From assembly GCF_012641435.1 (NCBI RefSeq), contig NZ_JABAIJ010000007.1:310001-374000 (forward strand): a DNA stretch of 64,000 nt. Reading direction: 5' to 3'. The translations under genes were made by a program, and so were the position numbers. The notes below the pieces were generated by a model. That model saw only the letters and a program-made list of their open reading frames with translations. It searched no databases and was not told the origin of the DNA. Shown piece after piece: positions 19,577 through 27,738 of the stretch; position 1 is the first letter of the stretch, and each line of letters opens with the position of its first letter. This stretch comes from Rhizobium sp. P38BS-XIX (GTDB lineage: Bacteria > Pseudomonadota > Alphaproteobacteria > Rhizobiales > Rhizobiaceae).

Positions 19577-20716
19577 CTATCGTGTTTCTACTTTATGGGA
19601 ATATGCGGAGCTCGTTGAGGACCGTTTAAATTTGCCGGTCAATCCATTCAATATCAAAGGGATGGCTAACGAAAATCCAACTCCAAAAATGATGTAGATC
19701 GAATAGGTGTCGTACTCACGGAACCGATAGTAGGGACTTGTAATGTCCACCAAGTTTACCACGCCGGCGAATACGAGTAGCAGATTGAATAAAAAGAACC
19801 CGAAGATGTGGTTTAGGAAGATCGCATTGGAGTGGCGGCCTATTGATGAAAGGATCTTACCAGCAATCCCACCTGCCAATGCCGTTGAAATTGCGTAAAA
19901 GATTATGATCCCTATGAGGCTTGTTGCGATGGGCGTGTACACATTTGGGAATGACATGATTTGCATTGAGAAAAATACACTGAAATTATTGAAAATAAAT
20001 GCCTCAACCACGAACGCGACTCCAGCGATAAATATCGGAATGAGTGCTTTTCTTGGTATATCGTCTTTGTATCGAGCAAAGAGCGATCCGAGGTAGTAAA
20101 AGCCGGCACCAAATACAAAACGCAATGCTGCTATGTAGTGCCAGTTTTGGGCAACGACAAAATGTCGATTTTCCTCTTGTACGTCACCGTAGAGCCGTAC
20201 AGAAAGATAAACGCTTATCGCCGCCGCGGTGAGATAAAGCGCTCCCCAAAACAATCGAGTTGTGGTTGCTCCTGAGATCAGGCCGATCATACAGTGGTGT
20301 AGGCGCACATGGATAATGTGAAAATACAAATAGATGAAGAGATAGGTACCGACAAACCAATAGGCCGCGCTAAATTCACCACCGAAGAGGAACGTGCCTT
20401 CCAGAAATTTTGGTGTAATCGAAGCACCTCCAAAAGGAAGTCCGAAGCGATGTAGGACGCGTAGAATGACAAAGTCATAAGCTACGAGAGCAAACAAAGC
20501 CGGCAAGAGTAAGCGCGACGCCAATCTCGAAAATGTTGGCAGAATCGGAAATATTCGATCGTCACGATAAAACAGCCCGGATACGAAGAAAAACAAAGGC
20601 ATGTGATACGAATAGACAGGCAGTACCTTAATGCCGATATCAGTACCAGCGTGGCCGGCGACAACCGCGATAATGCCTAGGCCTCTTAAAATATCAGCTA
20701 CTTCGTCACGCTGCAC
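19577..20716 (-). CDS. Membrane O-acetyltransferase (acyltransferase-3 / fucose 4-O-acetylase-like)
   Basis: About 379 aa with ten or so hydrophobic segments. The N-terminus has ILRGLGIIAVVAGHAG, with the family His, then YHMPLFFFVSGLF, typical of the COG3594/acyltransferase-3 group that acetylates surface sugars and Nod factors. AGGGG 6 nt before a GTG at 20716 (coding strand) sets the start; a TTG two codons upstream is less likely. It is markedly AT-richer than its neighbours and sits just beyond a tRNA gene, both signs of horizontal acquisition. Substrate unknown. Confidence 0.82.
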   Translation of the reverse strand: MQRDEVADILRGLGIIAVVAGHAGTDIGIKVLPVYSYHMPLFFFVSGLFYRDDRIFPILPTFSRLASRLLLPALFALVAYDFVILRVLHRFGLPFGGASITPKFLEGTFLFGGEFSAAYWFVGTYLFIYLYFHIIHVRLHHCMIGLISGATTTRLFWGALYLTAAAISVYLSVRLYGDVQEENRHFVVAQNWHYIAALRFVFGAGFYYLGSLFARYKDDIPRKALIPIFIAGVAFVVEAFIFNNFSVFFSMQIMSFPNVYTPIATSLIGIIIFYAISTALAGGIAGKILSSIGRHSNAIFLNHIFGFFLFNLLLVFAGVVNLVDITSPYYRFREYDTYSIYIIFGVGFSLAIPLILNGLTGKFKRSSTSSAYSHKVETR

Positions 20717-20960
20717 TACCAACCCCTAATGCTGCTAGAAAAGATCTCGCTCGATCTTGAGTGATGTCGTCTTGTCGGCAAAAAAAACAAGTAGACCCAA
20801 GTCTGGCTAATAGCGAGATTTAATGAAGGTTGTCGGCATCTCCTTCACTTCTAGCAATATTGTATGGGCGCGAAATTGGCTCGCGAGCGTGGTCAATATT
20901 GACTGAATCACGCGACCGATAACGGTGGGGTGTTCCAAACGCCTAACTGTCGGGCGACAA

Positions 20961-21692
20961 TTAGGCGACCTGATGCTCCGGACGCGGAAGCAGATCGTTG
21001 CCGAAACCAAGGCGGGTTGTGAAGGCGTGGAGTTCGGGAAGGTCGCAATGGCGCAGGAAGAAGTGGTCGGCGGAGACGTCGATGGGGCGGCGGCGGCCGT
21101 AGGGTAGGGCTGAGAAGGCGATCTTCATGTCGTTGCCGGCAAGCGCCACCTTCTTTTCGGGGCTCAGCGCGTCGTCCGCGCCCGCGATCCGCACGTAGTT
21201 TTCAACGAATTTCGGGATAATGGCGCTGCGGAAGATGAGGATACCCGTCTGCAGAGGCTGCGGGGTGCCGAAACCGCTCGGGGCTATGATGTCGGCGTCG
21301 GGATGAACTGCGATCTGGCGCTCGATAATGTCCTTGCCGTAGAAAAGCGTGCCCTGTTCGACCAGCACGGTATAGAGATCGCCGTTGTTGAAACCATAGC
21401 TCAGGCCGAGCAGCAGCGCCCGTGACCAGCCGCAGAGCGTGCTTTTGCCCTCAACCGCATGCCCGTAGTTCTGCTTCAGCTTGACCCAGCTGATGCGAGG
21501 ATCGTCCGGCGCGCTCGGCCGCAAAGGCGAGGCGGAATCGATGATCAGGATGTTGCTTGGCGAGGTGAAGGAGCGAACACAGTGATACCAGATATCGAAG
21601 CACTCGACCGAGCGGACGAAATCACTGCCGTGCACGCGGTAGCCGCGGGCTTGATGGTCCGCGTACCAGCCGGTTACGATGCTGTAGGACAT
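20961..21692 (-). CDS. Unknown protein in a polysaccharide-type operon
   Basis: 243 aa, soluble. The N-terminus SIVTGWYADHQARGYRVHGSDFVRS and the segment NILIIDSASPLR with the later DGD-like NNGDLYTVLVEQGTLFYGKD resemble nucleotide-diphospho-sugar transferase folds, but I cannot name a family. Third gene of an operon read leftwards, 15 bp after the methyltransferase; an AAGGCG ribosome-binding site precedes the ATG. The context suggests action on a surface glycan. An alternative is a regulatory or hydrolase-like role. Confidence 0.7.
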   Translation of the reverse strand: MSYSIVTGWYADHQARGYRVHGSDFVRSVECFDIWYHCVRSFTSPSNILIIDSASPLRPSAPDDPRISWVKLKQNYGHAVEGKSTLCGWSRALLLGLSYGFNNGDLYTVLVEQGTLFYGKDIIERQIAVHPDADIIAPSGFGTPQPLQTGILIFRSAIIPKFVENYVRIAGADDALSPEKKVALAGNDMKIAFSALPYGRRRPIDVSADHFFLRHCDLPELHAFTTRLGFGNDLLPRPEHQVA

Positions 21693-21707
21693 GTGTTCGC
21701 CTTTCGC

Positions 21708-22397
21708 TCAAAGCCGCTTCTGCAGGGCGACCATTTTGAATTGCCAATTGTTGATACCGCCACGATTGTTGCGGTGGACGTAGACCTGCTGGATCTGCGA
21801 GGCGATCATGCTCAGATAATCCGGATGGGCGAAGGGAATATCGAGCTTGCCGGTTTTCAGGAAGATCTCGAAAACCTCCGCGCTTTTCCTGCAGGGCGGC
21901 AGCGAACTCTCGAAGGGCGGCTGCCAATGAAAATCCTCGATAACGTAGAAGCCGCCTGGCTCGACCTTGTCGAACAGCTTCAGAAACGCGAGCTGCTGGT
22001 GAAACGAGGCGTGTGAGCCATCATCAATGAGCAGCTTAACGGGCGGCAGGGCGGCGCTCAGGCGATCCAGGTCGGGAATGCTGCCGAGATCGCCACGGTG
22101 AAATTCGAAGCGGTCCAACCGGATGTGGGAGAAGTCGGACAGGTCGAAGCCATAGAGCTTCGCGTGAGGGAAATAGTCGAGCCACATGCGGATGGATGGC
22201 ACGTCGGCGCCAACGCGGTCGACGGAGGCGCCGGCTTCCACACCACCTCGTTCCAGGCCGATTTCAAGCATGGAAAAAGCCTGGTCGCGGAACTGCTCGA
22301 AGAGAAACGAGTAGAGAGCGGCATAGTTGTGGGCGTGGCCGATCTGCGTGCCCTTGTCGGTCTTGTAGTGGTCGGCAAGCTCTACGAGTTCAGGCAT
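21708..22397 (-). CDS. SAM-dependent methyltransferase of the sugar O-methyltransferase type
   Basis: 229 aa. N-terminal DHYKTDKGTQIGHAHNYAALY followed by SMLEIGLERGG (SAM-binding loop), MWLDYFPHAKLYGFDLS (acidic residue binding SAM) and LLIDDGSHASFHQQLAF, with metal-like Asp/His residues. This pattern resembles MycE-like and rhamnosyl/cephalosporin-type methyltransferases that modify sugars. GGGAAAG 7 nt upstream of the ATG at 22397 is preferred over a TTG at 22412. It lies between the HAD-like gene and the unknown gene with gaps of 15-24 bp, so these form one operon. Confidence 0.82.
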   Translation of the reverse strand: MPELVELADHYKTDKGTQIGHAHNYAALYSFLFEQFRDQAFSMLEIGLERGGVEAGASVDRVGADVPSIRMWLDYFPHAKLYGFDLSDFSHIRLDRFEFHRGDLGSIPDLDRLSAALPPVKLLIDDGSHASFHQQLAFLKLFDKVEPGGFYVIEDFHWQPPFESSLPPCRKSAEVFEIFLKTGKLDIPFAHPDYLSMIASQIQQVYVHRNNRGGINNWQFKMVALQKRL

Positions 22398-22421
22398 CGA
22401 ATTCTTTCCCAAATGAGGCGA

Positions 22422-23975
22422 TCAGGCGCAGCCGAGCGAGCGGCGGACGCTGGTTTCTTCCGCGGTATGGCTGCTGCCGTAGATCGAGCGCAGTTCCATC
22501 TGCTGCGACAACATCACGTAAAGCGCTGACGTCACCGCCGCGAGCGAGGCATTGTCCAATCCGAAAACCTCGTGGAGATCGTATTTGTCCATCAGGCTGA
22601 CGGCCGTTGCAAAGCAATCCTGTTGCGCCTGGACGATCGCCAATGTTTCCGGCGAGCGGTTGTCCTGCGCAAAGACAGGGATGGCGAAGTCCTGAAGCAT
22701 CCGCACATCCTCGACCATGCCGTGCGTCGCATAATTGCTCATTTCGAGCACCGTATTCTCGACACCTGCTTCCGATGGCGAGACCAGCGTATGGAACTGG
22801 CAGGTTTGCGGCGTTGCGGCCATGGCTTCATAGGCGGCCGCTGCCGGCAGCTTATGAAGGAAGAACACCTGCAGATTGCTGAGCCCCAGGGTCGCTGCGA
22901 AATTGGCCAGAGACCAGCCGGTGCCGCAGAGATCGACGACGAGGGCATCCGCGGTCAGCAGACGCTTCACATAGGCCTTGTAGCTGGACGATGGCTGCAT
23001 CTTGGCAAGGCGGCTCGTATAGAAATACGTGGCCTTGCATGTAAAGCCGATCCGCTGCGACACTTTCTCAAACAGCGGCAGCCAGGAATCGCAGTCGCGG
23101 CTGGAAAACAGGATGGATTGCTTGTTGAGATGTGCGGCGAACCTCGCCAGCGCAACGCTTCCCAGCAGCATGATCGGGAAATTGAGGCTTGCCTGGACGA
23201 GCTGGACCGATCGGGTCTGTGCATTGGCCGACCATGTAGACAGGCGGGTCTCGCGGCAAAGCTCCGCGAGCTGCCGCAGGCCGATCTGCATGAGCACACC
23301 CTCGACCTGGGTCGGGCTGAAGGTGTTGGTGTGGCGATTGGGAATATTGAAGCGGCGTGGCATGTCCACGTCGGAGTGGGCGTTGTCGCCAAGATGTTCC
23401 TCGACCGCAAGGTTTGCCTGTACCTGGGGCCAAATGGTGCCCGAACGCTTGCCATCGGAGCTGACGATCAGGCTCACCTTTTTGTTAAGGCCCGCCTTGT
23501 CGAGCAGCCGGCGGATGATATCGGCGCCGAGATACATGTCTGAGATCAACACGTCGCCGTGGCGCACGCGCGCCATGTTTTCGGCGATGGGGATCACCTG
23601 TTCCAGCTCGACATCGATTTCCATCGCTTTCAGACCTGCGACCTGAAGCGGGTCGAGCTGCAAGGCGATCTTCAGCTCGTCGTAGATCATGTCGAGATTA
23701 TAGGGGTACTGGGCGATCTTCGCCTCGGCGGCTTTGCGTGCTGCGGCAAAGGCGGGCAGGTTGGCGCGTTTTGCGACGATCTCGAACACCCTGGAAGGCT
23801 CGACGCACCGGCGTGCGATGAGCGTGTCAAATACGTCGAACGTCCTGACGGAGGGGAGCGGGCGCGCCGGTTCGGCCGGCGGCGGAGCGGGAGTGAAGGC
23901 CGCCGTGCTGGTCTGTCCATTGGGCGCGCCGATAAGATACTGAGTGAATTGATTGGAGTTCGGAGCTGTATTCAC
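22422..23975 (-). CDS. HAD-superfamily hydrolase-like protein, long form
   Basis: 517 aa. HAD motif I is FDVFDT (Asp47, Asp50), motif II-like SDMYLG near Asp146, followed by a long C-terminal region with a second Rossmann-like segment (SILFSSRDCDSWLPLFEK, ADALVVDLCGTGWSL). This is the large HAD-type protein found in polysaccharide gene clusters; its reaction is not established to my knowledge. GGGGAA precedes a GTG at 23975; the frame extends 43 codons further but without protein-like features. The first 40 residues are Pro/Ala-rich and probably disordered. First gene of the operon. Confidence 0.78.
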   Translation of the reverse strand: MNTAPNSNQFTQYLIGAPNGQTSTAAFTPAPPPAEPARPLPSVRTFDVFDTLIARRCVEPSRVFEIVAKRANLPAFAAARKAAEAKIAQYPYNLDMIYDELKIALQLDPLQVAGLKAMEIDVELEQVIPIAENMARVRHGDVLISDMYLGADIIRRLLDKAGLNKKVSLIVSSDGKRSGTIWPQVQANLAVEEHLGDNAHSDVDMPRRFNIPNRHTNTFSPTQVEGVLMQIGLRQLAELCRETRLSTWSANAQTRSVQLVQASLNFPIMLLGSVALARFAAHLNKQSILFSSRDCDSWLPLFEKVSQRIGFTCKATYFYTSRLAKMQPSSSYKAYVKRLLTADALVVDLCGTGWSLANFAATLGLSNLQVFFLHKLPAAAAYEAMAATPQTCQFHTLVSPSEAGVENTVLEMSNYATHGMVEDVRMLQDFAIPVFAQDNRSPETLAIVQAQQDCFATAVSLMDKYDLHEVFGLDNASLAAVTSALYVMLSQQMELRSIYGSSHTAEETSVRRSLGCA

Positions 23976-24232
23976 GTCGTGTTCCCCAGCGCTGCCGCGC
24001 TTGCGCCTAGATCCCGGGACTGCATTTCGATGCAATCCTGCAAATGGATGCTGGCTGTGGAGCGCATTTCCGTCTGGCTGAACACTTGCCTCGCCCGAAC
24101 GCATTTCCGACCCCTAGCCCTCAGGCCGGAAGCTAGGTTTTTCAGCTTGTGCCAGGCTTGAGCGGGTCGATCGAGCGCCTCGTCGGCTTTTTAAACCGGG
24201 CCGTCATCGGGAGCTTCGACGTGCGGGTGGCG

Positions 24233-24475
24233 TCACACGAATTCAATGCCCATGCTGTTGATTTTCCGCCAGCGAACTTTGCAAGCCATCAGTCGATGGT
24301 CCGAGAGCTGCAGCGAAAAGCTGTCGGGTGCCGCAAGCGGATTTTCAATCTGGATCATCGCGCCGGTGTCGGAGAGGTTTCTGACGAGGCAATCAAAGAT
24401 CGAGCGTCCGTCGTTGAAGATGATCTTGGCTCCGAGAAGCGTTCGCTTTCGTGCGGATGCTCGAACTTCAGTCAT
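24233..24475 (-). CDS. PilZ-domain protein, possible c-di-GMP receptor
   Basis: 80 aa. It begins MTEVRASARKRTLLGAKI and contains NLSDTGAMI, matching the PilZ RxxxR and (D/N)xSxxG blocks, so c-di-GMP binding is plausible. Single-domain PilZ proteins typically tune motility or exopolysaccharide. The frame is open back to 24601, but AGGGGCGATGTG before the ATG at 24475 supports the short form; a GTG one codon upstream is an alternative. Stands alone, 257 bp from the HAD gene. The C-terminus is short for a full PilZ barrel. Confidence 0.8.
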   Translation of the reverse strand: MTEVRASARKRTLLGAKIIFNDGRSIFDCLVRNLSDTGAMIQIENPLAAPDSFSLQLSDHRLMACKVRWRKINSMGIEFV

Positions 24476-24839
24476 CACATCGCCCCTGAGTTCTCTTTTT
24501 CTAATTTCAAATATTCTAATATCGAAGAGGTTAATTTGCCGCTGCCAAGCGACTTTCGGACATTCGAAAGGCCCGTACGAGACAGAAGGTGGCCCTTGCA
24601 AGAAGTGCCGAATGACGATCTGCTTGCTGCAGATGCCGAACCGCTTGCATCGCGATGATCGGCCTCCCTGATATCAGTTGAGCCAGCATCTTTATCGACA
24701 CTGGATGTTTAGTCTGCCGGCGAACAAGTTGCCTTCATTTGCGTTGTATTTTCAAACAGTCAACGTGAATTCGATGAACATGTCTTGCAAGACGAAACAC
24801 GCTCTGGCACCGTGCAGCAGCAGGGGAACGGGGTTTTCA
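24476..24839. other. Gap between divergent PilZ and secreted-protein genes
   Basis: 364 bp. The part next to the PilZ gene (24490-24540) is AT-rich and likely carries its promoter. I find no convincing gene, hairpin or repeat in the rest. Confidence 0.5.
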
Positions 24840-25166
24840 ATGAAACTATTTTTAGCGGTGGCTACTGTCTTGGTGGCCGCCAATTCTGCAATGGCTGCCG
24901 ACGATGCCGCAAATAATGCGTTCCGCGTCTGCCGCATGATCGACAATACTGGCTTGTTCACCGCGGCGTGCCAGGTTTCCAGTCGAAAATACGCCGTCAC
25001 GGCGACAATCGATTTGCCGGTTGCCGATGCGAGGAAGGCTTGTACCCAGATCGTGGGTGTCGCATCCTCCAAGGGCTATCATTTCCCCGGCGGCGCGTGG
25101 ACCGTGCAGATCAAATCCCCGACCAGCGGCGATAAGTCGATCGCCTCCTGCAGGTTGCCGAAATAG
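24840..25166 (+). CDS. Small secreted protein of unknown function
   Basis: 108 aa. Signal peptide MKLFLAVATVLVAANSAMA with cleavage before ADDAANN. The mature part has four cysteines (CRM, CQV, CTQ, CRL), likely two periplasmic disulfides. GGGGAACGGGG just upstream supports the ATG at 24840; a longer in-frame extension from 24678 is not needed. No family recognised. It opens a stretch of small accessory genes. Confidence 0.75.
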   Translation: MKLFLAVATVLVAANSAMAADDAANNAFRVCRMIDNTGLFTAACQVSSRKYAVTATIDLPVADARKACTQIVGVASSKGYHFPGGAWTVQIKSPTSGDKSIASCRLPK

Positions 25167-25188
25167 CAGGTGTGAACTGCGTCCCGTT

Positions 25189-25440
25189 TTAGGCGGAGGC
25201 GTTTACGTCTTCCGCTTCAAACGCAAGCTGCAGTTCCATCTGGACCGCATGCATGAAAAGGGCTGCCTGTCGCGAGATTTCGCTCTCGTCCATTCCCTGG
25301 CTTTTCAGTGCGGTTGCAAGGCTCGCCATCTCCGAGCGCCAGAAACGATTGGCAGCTTCGCCATGAAGCTGCAGCAGGGCGTTGGCACACCGCCTGATCT
25401 CGCTGGTCCGTCTGTCGGCGGGGAATGCTAAAAGCGACAT
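25189..25440 (-). CDS. Small helical protein, DUF6074-like
   Basis: 83 aa, mostly amphipathic helices; pattern FPADRRTSEIRRCANALLQL, then HGEAANRFWRSE. This resembles the short rhizobial DUF6074 proteins as I remember them, with no known activity. A good candidate for a real gene: balanced composition, and the coding strand has GGAGAG a few bases before the ATG. Convergent with the secreted-protein gene, 22 bp between stops. Confidence 0.65.
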   Translation of the reverse strand: MSLLAFPADRRTSEIRRCANALLQLHGEAANRFWRSEMASLATALKSQGMDESEISRQAALFMHAVQMELQLAFEAEDVNASA

Positions 25441-25563
25441 AATCTCTCCGTCATTAGCGAGGCGAATCGCCTTGCCTTTGTTGGCACAATCGCTGTCAGT
25501 GGTTCATAAAAGGTGAATTGCTTCCTGTGAGATTCCAAACGCTTGCAGAGTAGAATGAATCCG

Positions 25564-25818
25564 TCACTGCATGACGGCGATGCCGGCCTCCCGCGCAGCC
25601 TTGATCAATGCATCCCTTGCGGCCTCGGGCGCCGCCGCTCCCAGCATGGCCTCAAGGCAAACGCGGACCGCAGCAACATATTCCTCGCCGTTTTCCACCG
25701 GCCAGTGTTCAAGCAAGAGCTCAGCAACCTGATGCACCGAATTGACACGGCGATAATCGCCGCTCTCATCGAGAACGAGCGTGACGGCCGGAAAAGGTCG
25801 CAAAGTGTTTCGTTTCAA
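25564..25818 (-). CDS. DUF982 family protein
   Basis: 84 aa. The layout VTLVLDESGDYRRVNSVHQVAELLLEHWPVENGEEYVAAVRVCLEAM is typical of DUF982: a short beta-hairpin, the LL..WP motif, then two helices ending in a variable tail. These proteins are expanded in Rhizobiales and have no assigned function. One of three copies within 2 kb (with 26137 and 27218), at low mutual identity. Confidence 0.8.
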   Translation of the reverse strand: MKRNTLRPFPAVTLVLDESGDYRRVNSVHQVAELLLEHWPVENGEEYVAAVRVCLEAMLGAAAPEAARDALIKAAREAGIAVMQ

Positions 25819-26136
25819 TACGCATTACCTCCGCAACGTAAATGCTTCGGTAACCTTGCAAAAAGCATTCCGTATGACAGGCGCCCGGTCCTTGCGCCGT
25901 TATTTTCTTCAAGTTGCGTCCATGAAGGCATCATCGCAAGCGGCCACTCTCTCGTGGCCGGCGCCCGACTTGGTCTGAAGGCAAAATCCTTTTGCCGGAA
26001 GGTCCGGCAGATCGATTTGCGATGTCGCTTGAGGTCGCGTGGTGCACGAGCAAAACGCCGCTCATTCTCGCGGCTTTGCCGGGGCGTTTGCCTCACCCTG
26101 CAGGCGGGAACACGTTGCCGGCTCTTTCCCGTCAAT
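25819..26136. other. 318-bp gap between two DUF982 genes
   Basis: No frame here looks coding on either strand. The only structure noticed is a 7-bp hairpin, CGGCCAC / GTGGCCG (25941-25960), without a T run. It may end the transcript of the upstream DUF982 gene at 26137. Confidence 0.4.
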
Positions 26137-26394
26137 TCAGTCCAGCACCTCTGCTTCGACACAGGCTTCGATGAAGATCGTCCTCGCCCGATCGAAGAGA
26201 AGCGGATCTCCGCTTGCGGCGCTGCAAATATCCGTTGCTGACCGGTATTTGTCGCCGCGCATGGCGGGCCATCGGAAAAGCAGGTGGTTCAGAGCATCCT
26301 GAGGGTTTCTTATTTTTTCCGGCATGCCATAGCCGATACGCAGGTACACGGGCTCAGGCCAGCGAGCATCGCTGGTTCTCACAATCATGTTCAT
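26137..26394 (-). CDS. DUF982 family protein, second copy
   Basis: 85 aa from the ATG at 26394. Pattern EPVYLRIGYGMPEKIRNPQDALNHLLFRWPAMRGDKY, then helices with CSAASGD and a VEAEVLD tail, matching DUF982. The frame is open to 26481, but that extension is a nested palindrome; GGAG within the palindrome arm, 12 nt upstream of the ATG, is the only ribosome-binding-site candidate. An initiation at the second in-frame ATG (two codons on) is also possible. Confidence 0.75.
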   Translation of the reverse strand: MNMIVRTSDARWPEPVYLRIGYGMPEKIRNPQDALNHLLFRWPAMRGDKYRSATDICSAASGDPLLFDRARTIFIEACVEAEVLD

Positions 26395-26402
26395 TTCGGT
26401 GG

Positions 26403-26477
26403 TGCTCCAAACATCGGTACCGAAACTCCCGCCGGGGGAAAAAGTTTCGAAACTTTTCGGAAAATTGATTGGAGCAT
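26403..26477. repeat. Nested palindrome carrying a ribosome-binding site
   Basis: Outer arms TGCTCCAA (26403-26410) and TTGGAGCA (26470-26477), inner blocks CCGAAA / TTTCGG, plus a separate perfect 18-bp palindrome AAAAGTTTCGAAACTTTT (26440-26457). It lies between the DUF4189 gene and the DUF982 gene, both read leftwards. It may be a small repeat element, a terminator, or an RNA switch. Confidence 0.55.
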
Positions 26478-26555
26478 CCAAAGGAGTGCCCGCCGACGGT
26501 TTTCGCCCTACCGGCGGCGAGCAATCTTGAGCTGTTAGACGGTCTCAGACCGAGA

Positions 26556-26915
26556 TTATTGGCAGTCGGATACGACGACCTTGCAGTTGGGGCAATTGTC
26601 CAGCGCCATGTGTTCGGCTTCGCGCTTCGTCCTGCCATAGCCGATGCCGTAGTTGACGCGGTCGCCGACATAGGCGCCACAGGTCTCAAACCACACGGCC
26701 GACTTGCAGGAGTCGTTGCCCGCCGAGCGGCATTCCTTGATGGCATTGCGCTCGGCTTCCGCGCGGGTGGAGCCCCAACCGAGGCCGTAGCCAGCATCGC
26801 GTGCGGACATGCCCTGCTCATCGTCGACGGCGATTGCGCCGAAAGCCAGCGCCGATGAGGCGAAGGCGCACGAAATCAATGCTGCGGCGAGAGCCGCGCG
26901 GATATTCTTCTTCAT
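26556..26915 (-). CDS. Secreted DUF4189-domain protein
   Basis: 119 aa. Signal peptide MKKNIRAALAAALISCAFASSALA, then FGAIAVDD followed by GYGLGWGSTRAEAERNAIKEC and GYGRTKREAEHMALDNC, the two repeats of DUF4189, each with a Cys. The domain is extracytoplasmic and of unknown function. GGGGATCTGAAC before the ATG at 26915 supports this start over a GTG or ATG upstream at 26936. Confidence 0.85.
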   Translation of the reverse strand: MKKNIRAALAAALISCAFASSALAFGAIAVDDEQGMSARDAGYGLGWGSTRAEAERNAIKECRSAGNDSCKSAVWFETCGAYVGDRVNYGIGYGRTKREAEHMALDNCPNCKVVVSDCQ

Positions 26916-27052
26916 GTTCAGATCCCCGAAACCCAAATGACTTAGGAGCCCTTGGTATATATTGCGCCGTCGTCAGAACAAGGCGGCTTGCGGCTCCATT
27001 TTTGGGTGGATTCTCAAGGGCAACAGAAAGCCCTTATTCGGGGAGCGAGCCT

Positions 27053-27172
27053 TTACAGCGCGATTGCCACGAGAACGCATAGCAGCAGAACCGCCAGTCC
27101 TGCGAAGACTGCCCGCAGCAGGCCGCGCAATACGATGGCGAGCGCAACCACGATAAGCAGTGCAACGATCAT
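27053..27172 (-). CDS. Tiny single-span membrane protein (39 aa)
   Basis: 39 codons, almost all hydrophobic: MIVALLIVVALAIVLRGLL then a basic break and a second hydrophobic half ending VLVAIAL. It would form one or two membrane helices with Arg at 16 and 20. An in-frame stop lies upstream, so this ATG is the only start; no good ribosome-binding site is visible. It lies between the DUF4189 gene and the third DUF982 gene. A chance frame cannot be ruled out. Confidence 0.4.
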   Translation of the reverse strand: MIVALLIVVALAIVLRGLLRAVFAGLAVLLLCVLVAIAL

Positions 27173-27217
27173 GGAGCTGGACGCGTCAGCGATTTGGTTG
27201 ACGCCATGATGCTCATT

Positions 27218-27478
27218 TTATTGAACGACGGGCGCTTCCAGCGGGACGCCGGCCTCCACGGCTGCCGCCATGAAGCTGCTGCGCGCGTCGATGGCCTGTC
27301 CAATGCCATTTTCCACGTCGGCACAGATCTGCAACGCGATCAGAAACGCCTTGCCTTCCGCCACCGGCCAAGCGTTGAGCAGCATATCCAGCGCCTCTTT
27401 CGTGTTGGCAACCGTGTAGACCTTTCCGGTCCGCTTACAGTTGACCATGACGGGATAATTCCAGTCCTGATTGCTCAT
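27218..27478 (-). CDS. DUF982 family protein, third copy
   Basis: 86 aa. MSNQDWNYPVMVNCKRTGKVYTVANTKEALDMLLNAWPVAEGKAFLIAL shows the DUF982 hairpin and LL..WP motif. Known only as a Rhizobiales-enriched family without assigned role. Lone gene, read leftwards like the other two. Its divergent neighbour is the glycosylase at 27739. Confidence 0.8.
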   Translation of the reverse strand: MSNQDWNYPVMVNCKRTGKVYTVANTKEALDMLLNAWPVAEGKAFLIALQICADVENGIGQAIDARSSFMAAAVEAGVPLEAPVVQ

Positions 27479-27738
27479 GATACGAGGCTCCGATCCAACG
27501 CCGCCGGAATTAACCTCACGGTGCGCGAAATCTCAAGTTCATTTAACGGCGATATCTGGAGCAGTTTCGAACTGTTTCAATCGCCCTGAGGCTGAATCAG
27601 GCCATAGTTTTTTTCAACTTTAGAGTCGTAACGCCCGTGGTCGTGTTCTCTTGCGCCCGCGTGTTGAATGCAGGTCCTTGCATGACGGCGCCGGATCATA
27701 AAAGCTTGGTCGCACAACGTAGCTGAAGGAGAGGGCGC

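Noticed and set aside
19280..20960. Integration site with duplicated tRNA end
   Set aside because: The last bases of the tRNA gene do not recur downstream and no integrase is present, so an att site cannot be supported.
20807..21010. 67-codon minus frame downstream of the unknown gene
   Set aside because: Overlaps the tail of a better gene, with a composition typical of AT-rich noncoding sequence.
25815..26162. 115-codon minus-strand frame between the DUF982 genes
   Set aside because: Overlaps the DUF982 gene at 26137 and has an Arg/Pro-rich composition unlike its neighbours.
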